Assembly (NCBI RefSeq): GCF_001667735.1 | Contig: NZ_LZJN01000192.1 | Span: 1-64,000, forward strand | Direction: 5' to 3' | Length of the DNA stretch: 64,000 nt | From: Mycobacterium sp. E183 | Lineage (GTDB): Bacteria; Actinomycetota; Actinomycetes; Mycobacteriales; Mycobacteriaceae | In this document: piece after piece, positions 41,804 to 49,274 of the stretch | Position numbering within the stretch: position 1 is the first letter of the stretch | How the letters are laid out: the number at the start of each line of letters is the position of its first letter | Program-made: the position numbers and the translations under genes | The notes under the pieces: model-generated | Databases searched by the model: none | What the model saw: the letters and a program-made list of their open reading frames with translations, nothing else | Told to the model about the DNA's origin: nothing

Positions 41804-42919
41804 ATGGAGGCGGCTGAGCGCCTGTCCGCCCCCGCCGCGTGCTGCTCGCCGACCGGCCGACTCGGCGTTTACGACTATGTCGACGGCATGGAGCGCCTGC
41901 TGCAGGCGGTCCAGGAATTGTCGCTGGCGCGCAGCCTGCCGGAAATTCAGCGCATCGTCCGGACCTCGGCGCGTGAGCTCACCGGCTGCGACGGCGCCAC
42001 GTTCGTCCTGCGCGACGACGACGCCTGCTACTACGCCGACGAGGATGCCATCGCACCGCTGTGGAAGGGCAGCCGCTTCCCGATCGAGATCTGCGTCAGC
42101 GGGTGGGCGATGCGCAACCGCGAGGCCGCGATCATCCCGGACATCTACCGGGATTCCCGTATCCCGCAAGGCCTTTACCGCGCGACCTTCGTCAAGAGCC
42201 TGGTGATGGTCCCGATCCGCAAGCTCGACCCGATCGGGGCGATCGGCAACTACTGGGCGCACCGGCATCCGCCGTCCGAGCAGGAGGTGCGCCTGCTGCA
42301 GGCCCTCGCCGATTCGACGTCGATCGCCATGGAGAACGTCGCGGTCTACTCCGAACTGGAACAGCGGGTGCGCGACCGCACCGCCGAGCTGGAAAGGGCC
42401 AACGAGGAGATCAGCCGGCTGTCGGTCACCGACGAGCTGACCGGGCTCAGCAATCGCCGCGGCTTCTACCTGCTGGCCGAGCAGAAGCTTCGCGGGGCGC
42501 ACCACCTCGGGCACAACTGCGTGCTCGCCTTCCTCGACGTCGACGGGCTCAAGCGGGTCAACGACGAACAGGGACACGACGTCGGCGACGCGCTGATCAA
42601 GGATGTCGCCGAGGTGCTGCGCCAGGTGCGGCGCGAGTCCGACATTGTCGCCCGCCTCGGCGGCGACGAATTCTGCGTCATGATCACCGAACGCGACGCC
42701 GGCACGGCGGAGGTCAAGGAACGGCTCGCCGAGGCGTTCCACACTTTCAACGAGACCAGCGACCGCACCTACCGGCTGTCCGCCAGCATCGGCCTGGTGC
42801 AGGCGCCCGTCGCCGAGCACGCGACCCTGGACGAATTGCTGGCCCGGGCAGACGAATTGATGTACGCGGAGAAGAGGACCAGCCCCACCCGGCGCGCGGG
42901 TGGGGACCGCAGGCGCTAG
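41804..42919 (+). CDS. GAF-GGDEF diguanylate cyclase
   Basis: This 371-residue protein makes cyclic di-GMP. A GAF sensor domain (about residues 30-185, with ICVSGWAMRNREAAIIPDIY) is joined by a short coiled coil (VRDRTAELERANEEISRLS) to a GGDEF domain. The domain shows TDELTGLSNRRGF, the metal/substrate motif AFLDVDGLKRVNDEQGHDVGD and an intact active loop RLGGDEFC near residue 286. No RxxD inhibitory site is evident in the usual position. ATG at 41804 has GGAGG upstream; an earlier ORF start is unlikely. It is divergent from fadD4 and its stop abuts that of pckA. I do not recall a homologue at this place in H37Rv. Confidence 0.9.
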   Translation: MEAAERLSAPAACCSPTGRLGVYDYVDGMERLLQAVQELSLARSLPEIQRIVRTSARELTGCDGATFVLRDDDACYYADEDAIAPLWKGSRFPIEICVSGWAMRNREAAIIPDIYRDSRIPQGLYRATFVKSLVMVPIRKLDPIGAIGNYWAHRHPPSEQEVRLLQALADSTSIAMENVAVYSELEQRVRDRTAELERANEEISRLSVTDELTGLSNRRGFYLLAEQKLRGAHHLGHNCVLAFLDVDGLKRVNDEQGHDVGDALIKDVAEVLRQVRRESDIVARLGGDEFCVMITERDAGTAEVKERLAEAFHTFNETSDRTYRLSASIGLVQAPVAEHATLDELLARADELMYAEKRTSPTRRAGGDRRR

Positions 42920-44749
42920 CTAGCCGGCGTCGGCCAGCCGCTGCTTGAGCGCCTCGAACTCGTCCTTGACGCCGGTGGGCAGCTTCTCGCCGACGAACTC
43001 GAACCACTCCTCGATCAGGGGCAGCTCTTCGCGCCACTCGGCGGCGTTGACCGCGAGCGCCTTCGTGACGTCTTCGGCCTCGACGTCCAGGCCGTCCAGA
43101 TCCAGGTCGGCCGTGGTCGGCACGATGCCGATCGGGGTGTCCTGACCGCCGGCCCGGTGCTCGATGCGGTCGACGATCCACTTCAGCACGCGGCTGTTCT
43201 CGCCGAAGCCCGGCCAGAGGAACTCGCCCTGTTCGCCGCGGCGGAACCAGTTGACGAAGAACACCTTCGGCAGCTTGGACTCGTCGGAGTTCTTGCCCAG
43301 GTCGAGCCAGTGCTGGAAGTAGTCACCGACGTGGTAGCCCAGGAACGGCAGCATGGCCATCGGGTCGCGGCGCACCGTGCCGACCTTGCCCTCGGCGGCG
43401 GCGGTCTGCTCGCTGCCCATGGTGGCGCCCATGAACACGCCGTGCTGCCAGTCGCGGGCCTGCGTCACCAGCGGCACCGTGGTCTTGCGGCGGGCGCCGA
43501 ACAGTATCCCCGAGATCGGCACGCCCTGCGGGTCGTCCCACTCCGGCGCCAGGATGGGGCACTGCGACATCGGGGTGCAGTACCGCGAGTTCGGGTGGGC
43601 GGCTTTGGTTTCCGTCTCGCGGATGTACCAGTCCTGGCCCTTCCAGTCGATCAGGTGGTCCGGCTCGCCCTCCAGGCCTTCCCACCACACCTCGTCGTCG
43701 TCGGTCAGTGCGACGTTGGTGAACACGGTGTTGCCCGCCGCGATGGTGCGCATCGCGTTGGGGTTGGACTTCCAGTTGGTGCCCGGCGCCACCCCGAAGA
43801 AGCCGAACTCCGGGTTGACCGCGTACAGCCGGCCGTCCTTGCCGAACCGCATCCAGGCGATGTCATCGCCCAGGGTCTCGGCGCGCCAGCCCGGGATGGT
43901 CGGCTGCAGCATCGCGAGATTGGTCTTGCCGCAGGCCGACGGGAACGCGGCGGCGAAGTAGTACGCCTTGTTCTCCGGGGAAATCAGCTTGAGGATCAGC
44001 ATGTGCTCGGCCAGCCAGCCCTCGTCGTGGGCCATCGCCGAGGCGATGCGCAGCGAATAGCACTTCTTGCCCAGCAGGGCGTTCCCGCCGTAGCCGGAGC
44101 CGTAGCTCCAGATTTCGCGGGTCTCCGGGAAGTGGGTGATGTACTTGGTGTCGTTGCACGGCCACGGCACGTCCTTCTGGCCGGGCTCGAGCGGGGCGCC
44201 CACCGAGTGCAGCGCCTTGACGAAGAACCCGTCGTCGCCGATCTTCTCCAGGGCGGCCTTGCCCATCCGGGTCATCGTGCGCATGGAGACGACGACGTAC
44301 TCCGAGTCGGTGATCTCGACGCCCAGCTTGGGGTCGTCGGCGCCGAGCGGGCCCATGCAGAACGGGACCACGTACATGGTGCGGCCGCGCATGCAGCCGC
44401 GGTACAGGTCGGTCATCAGCGCCCGCATCTCGCCCGGGTCCATCCAGTTGTTGGTGGGGCCGGCGTCGATCTCGCGCTCGGAGCAGATGAAGGTCCGCGA
44501 CTCGACACGCGCAACGTCCGACGGGTCCGACAACGCCAGGTAGGAATTGGGGTGCTTCTTCTCGTTCAGCTTCGTGAACGTGCCGGCCTCGACCAGCTCG
44601 CCGGCCAGCCGGTCGAACTCTTCGGCGGAGCCGTCGGTGAACACCACGCGCTCAGGCTGAGTGAGCTCGGCGACCTCCCGTACCCACGACAGCAGCCCCT
44701 GATGGTTGGTGGGCGCGGTGTCCAAACCGGGAATGGTCGCTGAGGTCAT
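42920..44749 (-). CDS. pckA: GTP-type phosphoenolpyruvate carboxykinase PckA
   Basis: This 609-residue enzyme converts oxaloacetate and GTP to phosphoenolpyruvate, GDP and CO2 for gluconeogenesis on lipid carbon. Visible features are the kinase P-loop FPSACGKTNLAML with its reactive cysteine, the metal motif near GDDIAWMRFGKDG and the guanine-side loop NPEFGFFGVAPGTNW. Length fits the GTP-dependent class (606 residues in M. tuberculosis). ATG at 44749 has CAGGAG upstream. The 143 bases before it, up to the Rv0210-type stop, contain an AT-rich stretch but no clear promoter. The gene lies beside lipid-degradation genes and the cyclase, consistent with growth on fatty acids. Confidence 0.95.
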   Translation of the reverse strand: MTSATIPGLDTAPTNHQGLLSWVREVAELTQPERVVFTDGSAEEFDRLAGELVEAGTFTKLNEKKHPNSYLALSDPSDVARVESRTFICSEREIDAGPTNNWMDPGEMRALMTDLYRGCMRGRTMYVVPFCMGPLGADDPKLGVEITDSEYVVVSMRTMTRMGKAALEKIGDDGFFVKALHSVGAPLEPGQKDVPWPCNDTKYITHFPETREIWSYGSGYGGNALLGKKCYSLRIASAMAHDEGWLAEHMLILKLISPENKAYYFAAAFPSACGKTNLAMLQPTIPGWRAETLGDDIAWMRFGKDGRLYAVNPEFGFFGVAPGTNWKSNPNAMRTIAAGNTVFTNVALTDDDEVWWEGLEGEPDHLIDWKGQDWYIRETETKAAHPNSRYCTPMSQCPILAPEWDDPQGVPISGILFGARRKTTVPLVTQARDWQHGVFMGATMGSEQTAAAEGKVGTVRRDPMAMLPFLGYHVGDYFQHWLDLGKNSDESKLPKVFFVNWFRRGEQGEFLWPGFGENSRVLKWIVDRIEHRAGGQDTPIGIVPTTADLDLDGLDVEAEDVTKALAVNAAEWREELPLIEEWFEFVGEKLPTGVKDEFEALKQRLADAG

Positions 44750-44892
44750 CGAAATCTCCTGAATCCTTCTGCGTACTCGTACATCTCTTCAATTGCGTAT
44801 GTGCTCGACCACACAGCTGCTTGAATGGTGGCGTTAACTACAGGTTATCGTGAGCACCTTGTCGGGGAAGCCTCGGGCAGGTATAAGCCTTC

Positions 44893-46470
44893 TCACAGCA
44901 ACGATTCAGAAGCTCCCCCGGCATCCGCATCACCGCTGAAAGAAGCGGGTTTTTCGGTTGCCTCGTCCGCCGCGGCTTTTTCCACGTCCGAAACGGAATC
45001 GTCGGACGTAGATATACCCGCTTCACCGAGTTCCGCACGCACCGCCTCGAGGGCCGCCAGCACCGTCGGCAGCTCGCGGTCCCGGGCGGCGGCGTCCCGC
45101 GACGCGGCCGTGGCGTGCGCGCGCAGCTCGCGGTCGATGGCGTCGACCTGGTCGCTCACCTGGGCGTTTTCGACCTCGTCCTGGGCCAACACGGCCTTGC
45201 TGAGCACCGACTCGGCGACCAGGACGCGGGTGGCGACCAGCTCCTCGGCCACCGACCGCAGCGAGGAGGTGACGTCGCCCGCCCAGCGGTCGAGCAGCGC
45301 CCGGTCCCGCAGCAGGCTGCGGATGTGGATGACCAGCAGGGTGACCGCCAGGCCGATCGCCACGCACGTGACCGCCGCGGCCACCGACAGGGCGGGGCTG
45401 AGCCGAGCGGCCAGCCCGCCCATCAGCCGGCTCAGGGTCAGCGCCACGCCCAGGCCGAACCCGGCGCCCAGCAGCAACATCAGCCAGGTCTCGTGCCGCC
45501 GCGCTTTCAGCGGGGGCGGCGGGACGTCGACCGTCGGCAGCTGCTCGAGGGGCGGCAGGGCCGTCGCGACGCCCACCACCTGCGCGACGTCCGCGAGATG
45601 GGTGGCGGTGCCCTCGTTCACCTCGGCCACCACCTCGTCCAGCCGGCCGCGGGTGTGGGCCTCGAAGCCGGCCATGCTGCGCCGGGACAGACCGGCGGCG
45701 TCTTCCTGCAGCTCGCTGCGCACCGACGAACACCGGTTGCGCGCGAAGTGCGACAGCTGAACGCGCGCCTGCTGGATCTGACCGCGCAGCGTGACGGTGC
45801 GCTCGGTCCTCGCCTCGCGCCGCTGCCGCAGCGCGGTGCTGCGCTCGTCGCGCAACGCTTCCACCCGCGCCCGGCGCCCCGCGCCGTCGGCCTGGCGGTC
45901 GAACCGTTCCGCGACGGTGGCCAGCCGAGACTCCCAGGCCCGCAGCCTGTTTCGGCGGGCGAGCTCCGGGTCTGCCAGCCGCGCCGAGACGGCCTCCGCC
46001 AGGTCGTCGACGATCGGCTCGCCCAGGTCGGGTTGCGCGGCCGCGCCCACCCAAGGCACCCCGGCGTAGCGCGGCGCATGCGCGGCCAGCGTCTCGCGGT
46101 CGGCGGCCAGGACGTCGCGCCAGCCCCGATGCACGTCGATCTTCGACACCGCCGCCACCACCGCATCGGTGTGCGCGGCGGCGGCGTCCAGCAGCGCGCA
46201 GTCGGACGGCGTGAGGTGCGCCGCCGCCGAAACCACGAACACCACGGCCAGCGGCACGTCGCCGGGCCCCAACTCCGACGACTCGACGAACTTGTGCCCC
46301 GGCAGCCGTTCCCGCAGCGCCGCGGCCACCGCGCTCACCCCCGCCAGCCACGGTCCCGTCACCAGCACCACGTCGCGGCGGTGCACGGCGGGAGGGTCCA
46401 GCTCCGGCCCGATGCTCGCAACCAGGGCGTCCACTCGGGCAATCGGATCATCGGGCGTGTCGGCGCTCAC
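44893..46470 (-). CDS. Dynamin-like GTPase-related membrane protein (Rv0210-type)
   Basis: This 525-residue protein has a degenerate nucleotide-binding region (VLVTGPWLAGVSAVAAAL near residue 35), a possible specificity motif VSKIDVHRGW, long coiled-coil-like charged segments (about 195-300), and a hairpin of two hydrophobic helices (about 330-385, TWLMLLLGAGFGLGVALTL and TCVAIGLAVTLLVIHI) followed by another helical tail. The order G-like domain, helices, membrane hairpin, helices recalls bacterial dynamin-like proteins. GTG at 46470 overlaps the upstream gene by GTGA. Its partner Rv0209-type protein carries a clearer GTPase motif, so the pair may act together on membranes; this is inference. 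Confidence 0.75.
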   Translation of the reverse strand: MSADTPDDPIARVDALVASIGPELDPPAVHRRDVVLVTGPWLAGVSAVAAALRERLPGHKFVESSELGPGDVPLAVVFVVSAAAHLTPSDCALLDAAAAHTDAVVAAVSKIDVHRGWRDVLAADRETLAAHAPRYAGVPWVGAAAQPDLGEPIVDDLAEAVSARLADPELARRNRLRAWESRLATVAERFDRQADGAGRRARVEALRDERSTALRQRREARTERTVTLRGQIQQARVQLSHFARNRCSSVRSELQEDAAGLSRRSMAGFEAHTRGRLDEVVAEVNEGTATHLADVAQVVGVATALPPLEQLPTVDVPPPPLKARRHETWLMLLLGAGFGLGVALTLSRLMGGLAARLSPALSVAAAVTCVAIGLAVTLLVIHIRSLLRDRALLDRWAGDVTSSLRSVAEELVATRVLVAESVLSKAVLAQDEVENAQVSDQVDAIDRELRAHATAASRDAAARDRELPTVLAALEAVRAELGEAGISTSDDSVSDVEKAAADEATEKPASFSGDADAGGASESLL

Positions 46471-47555
46471 CGCCAGTCCCCCGGCAGCGACCCGCAGGCC
46501 CGCGACCACAGGCGCATCGATCCCCGCGCGATGTCGTCGCCGCAGGCGCGGTGCAGCTCGCTCGAGGTTGTGCGGCTGTAACGCTGCCACCGCACCGCCC
46601 GCGGCAGGTGCGCGGACGGGTCGCGGTCCCAGTCGGCGGGCCCCGCCACGCCCGGGTTCAGCCCGGCCGCCTCGGCAAGGTCGACGGCCGCCGCCATCCG
46701 TGCGACCACGGTGTCGTCGTGGGACAGGAACGCGCCGATCGTCTCGTCACCGACCGCCAGGGCCTCGAGCTCCGCGGCGGCGTCCAGCACCCGCCGGTAG
46801 CGCGCCTCGGCGCCGGCGACCGAGATCTTGGACAGGACGGCGTCGATCCCGCTCGTCCGGCGCATCAGGGCCCGTAGCTGCGCGGTGGTCCTGCCCTGCC
46901 GCGCCGCCGCGACCCCGAGCGCGATGCCGAACAGGTCCAGGCTGTTCAGCAACCGCATCCGCACGCTGGTCGACAGGGGGTTGTCGGCCGCCAAGAACCC
47001 GGTGAAAGAGCCGTCGAGGCACTCGGCGGCGCCCGGATGCGCGGCCAGCGTCCGCAGCGCCGACCACAACGAGTCGTCCAGGCCGTCGAGCGCGGCGACC
47101 GCGAGCAGGCCGCTCACCGGCAGCATGGGCACACCGATCCGGGCGGTCAGCTCCGCACAGCGGCTGCGCGCCGCCGCGATCGGCCCGTCCCCGCCCGACA
47201 GCGACCCGACCAGGTCCGCCTTGTTCAGCACCGCAAGCACCGGGCGCCCGGCGCCGGCGATCGCGTCGGCGTCTTCGGGCTTGGCCACCTCGGCGAGCAC
47301 CTGGACGACGACGTCGGCAGCACGGCCATCCGCCGTGCTCACCGCGATGCCCGCGGCGGCGCCGGCGCGGGCCAGCGCCCGGGCGACGGTGCCGCGCCCG
47401 ACGCCGGGGCGGCCACGAACGAGCACGGCCAGCGGCGCGGCCGTCCGCTCCGCGATCGCCGTCACGCGCGGGTCGGGGTGGCCGGCGGCGAATCCCGCCA
47501 GTTCGTCGACGAAATCCTGGTGTCCTTGTCCCCTCATCGTCCCCTCATGCTTCAC
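46467..47555 (-). CDS. GTPase-like protein, partner of the Rv0210-type gene (Rv0209-type)
   Basis: This 362-residue protein has a P-loop-like VRGRPGVGRGTVARALA near residue 45 and a good G4 motif AVLNKADLVG near residue 130, so it is probably a GTPase of the dynamin/translation-factor-like superclass. The C-terminal half (LRALMRRTSGIDAVLSKISV, then AAAELEALAVGDETIGAF) is helical. There is no membrane segment. GTG at 47555 gives the length of Rv0209 (about 361 residues); the ATG at 47537 is an alternative. It overlaps the next gene by GTGA, so the two products are made together, possibly as a heterodimer. Confidence 0.75.
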   Translation of the reverse strand: MKHEGTMRGQGHQDFVDELAGFAAGHPDPRVTAIAERTAAPLAVLVRGRPGVGRGTVARALARAGAAAGIAVSTADGRAADVVVQVLAEVAKPEDADAIAGAGRPVLAVLNKADLVGSLSGGDGPIAAARSRCAELTARIGVPMLPVSGLLAVAALDGLDDSLWSALRTLAAHPGAAECLDGSFTGFLAADNPLSTSVRMRLLNSLDLFGIALGVAAARQGRTTAQLRALMRRTSGIDAVLSKISVAGAEARYRRVLDAAAELEALAVGDETIGAFLSHDDTVVARMAAAVDLAEAAGLNPGVAGPADWDRDPSAHLPRAVRWQRYSRTTSSELHRACGDDIARGSMRLWSRACGSLPGDWR

Positions 47556-47707
47556 GTTCGGTTCGATGGATCCGACCCGGGGGCCGGTCGGGTCCCACCG
47601 AATGGTGGCACTTGCGTCACTTTGATGCGAGCCACCGTCTGACTGTTACCAGCTGAAGGCAACTGTTGGGTATCAATCCGGACCAGGGGCGGCTACATCA
47701 CACGTTT

Positions 47708-48499
47708 ATGCGCCACCATGGACAAATGCATGCGCAACCCGGGGTGGGAGTATGGCGCGCCGTGCCCCAGGAGGAATCGGACGACCGTCGCGACCAGCGC
47801 CTTCTTCCGGCATCGACCTTTCGCTCCCGGCGATCCGCCCTTTCCGACGCCCAGCGGCAGACCTGGGAACGGCTGTGGCCGCAGCTGGGACTCTCCGTCG
47901 GCACCCAGTCCGCGACGGACGAAGGCGGCATGGAGCCGGCACTGGACACCCGCGCATGGTTTGGCCGCGAGGCGCCCCTGGTGCTCGAGATCGGTTGCGG
48001 CAGCGGCACCTCGACCGTGGCGATGGCCAAGGCCGAACCCGATATAGATGTGATCGCGGTGGAGATCTACAAGCGCGGGCTGGCGCAACTGCTGTGCGCG
48101 ATCGACCGCGAAGGGGTCGGCAACATCCGCTTGATCCGCGGCAACGGCGTTGACGTGCTGCAGCGGCTGATCCCGCCGCGCTCGCTGACCGGAGTCCGCG
48201 TCTTCTTCCCCGACCCCTGGCCGAAGGCCCGCCACCACAAGCGCCGGTTTTTGCAGCCGGGCACGGTTGGCCTGATCGCCGACCGGTTACTCCCTGGTGG
48301 TGTCCTGCATGCGGCGACGGACCACCCCGGCTACGCCGAGCACATCGGTGCCGTCGGCGATGCCGAGCCGCGGCTGCGCCGCGTCGACCCCGCGAGCAGG
48401 CTCCCGATCTCGGTGGTGCGGCCGACCACCAAGTACGAGACGAAGGCCCACGAGGCGGGCAGCGCCGTCACCGAATTCATCTGGCTGCGACATGAGTAG
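47708..48499 (+). CDS. trmB: tRNA (guanine-N7)-methyltransferase TrmB
   Basis: This 263-residue enzyme methylates G46 of tRNA using SAM. It carries motif I VLEIGCGSGTSTVAMA, the diagnostic VFFPDPWPKARHHKRRF segment, the ATDHPGYAEH motif and the C-terminal RPTTKYETKAHEAG. ATG at 47708 is chosen because it gives the same length as tuberculosis Rv0208c; the in-frame TTG upstream at 47666 is unlikely. It is divergent from the Rv0209-type gene with 152 bases between starts and precedes the NYN-domain gene by three bases, forming the start of the trmB-NYN-mmpL3 set. Confidence 0.95.
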   Translation: MRHHGQMHAQPGVGVWRAVPQEESDDRRDQRLLPASTFRSRRSALSDAQRQTWERLWPQLGLSVGTQSATDEGGMEPALDTRAWFGREAPLVLEIGCGSGTSTVAMAKAEPDIDVIAVEIYKRGLAQLLCAIDREGVGNIRLIRGNGVDVLQRLIPPRSLTGVRVFFPDPWPKARHHKRRFLQPGTVGLIADRLLPGGVLHAATDHPGYAEHIGAVGDAEPRLRRVDPASRLPISVVRPTTKYETKAHEAGSAVTEFIWLRHE

Positions 48500-48502
48500 G
48501 CG

Positions 48503-49216
48503 ATGACCATGAGCCTGGCGGAAGAACAGACCGCGGCAGCAGAACCCCTGGCGGTGTTGTCCGACGACGCGTCGCTGGGCAGCTTCTCACCGCCGGGTGG
48601 CCGTGTCTTGCTGGTCTGGGACGCGCCCAACCTCGACATGGGGCTCGGCTCGATCCTGGGCAGACGACCCACCGCCCTGGAGCGCCCGCGGTTCGACGCC
48701 CTGGGCCGCTGGCTGCTGGCGCGTACGGCCGAGGTCAGCGCGAGCCGGCCCGGTGTCGTGGTCGAGCCCGAGGCCACCGTGTTCACCAACATCGCGCCGG
48801 GCAGCGCCGACGTCGTCCGCCCCTGGGTGGACGCGCTGCGCAACGTGGGGTTCGCCGTATTCGCCAAGCCGAAGATCGACGAGGACAGCGACGTCGACCG
48901 CGACATGCTCGCCCACATCGAGCTGCGGCGCAGCCAGGGGCTGGCGGCGCTGGTGGTGGCGTCGGCCGACGGGCAGGCATTTCGCCTGCCGCTGGAGGAG
49001 ATAGCCCGCACCGGAGTCGCCGTCCAAGTCATCGGATTTCGCGAACATGCGAGTTGGGCGCTAGCGTCGGATACCTTGGACTTTGTCGACCTGGAAGACA
49101 TCAGCGGTGTGTTCCGGGAGCCGTTGCCGCGAATCGGCCTAGATTCGCTGCCTGACCAGGGAGCATGGCTGCAGCCGTTCCGGCCGCTGTCCGCTCTGTT
49201 GACCGCGCGTGTGTGA
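48503..49216 (+). CDS. NYN/PIN-like nuclease-domain protein (Rv0207c-type)
   Basis: This 237-residue protein fits the NYN (PIN-like) RNase fold with conserved acidic residues in LLVWDAPNLDMGLG (about residue 37), DSDVDRDMLAHIELRR, and VVASADGQAFRLPLEE. Such residues bind a metal in RNases. The C-terminus (GFREHASWALASDTLDFVDL) completes the domain. It starts three bases after trmB and ends 58 bases before mmpL3. RNA-related activity is inferred from the fold; coupling to mmpL3 has no known reason. Confidence 0.83.
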   Translation: MTMSLAEEQTAAAEPLAVLSDDASLGSFSPPGGRVLLVWDAPNLDMGLGSILGRRPTALERPRFDALGRWLLARTAEVSASRPGVVVEPEATVFTNIAPGSADVVRPWVDALRNVGFAVFAKPKIDEDSDVDRDMLAHIELRRSQGLAALVVASADGQAFRLPLEEIARTGVAVQVIGFREHASWALASDTLDFVDLEDISGVFREPLPRIGLDSLPDQGAWLQPFRPLSALLTARV

Positions 49217-49274
49217 CACTGGCTTGGAAACCGAGACACCACGCGGGTCGTTGACGATCCAGTAAGGAGCTTGC

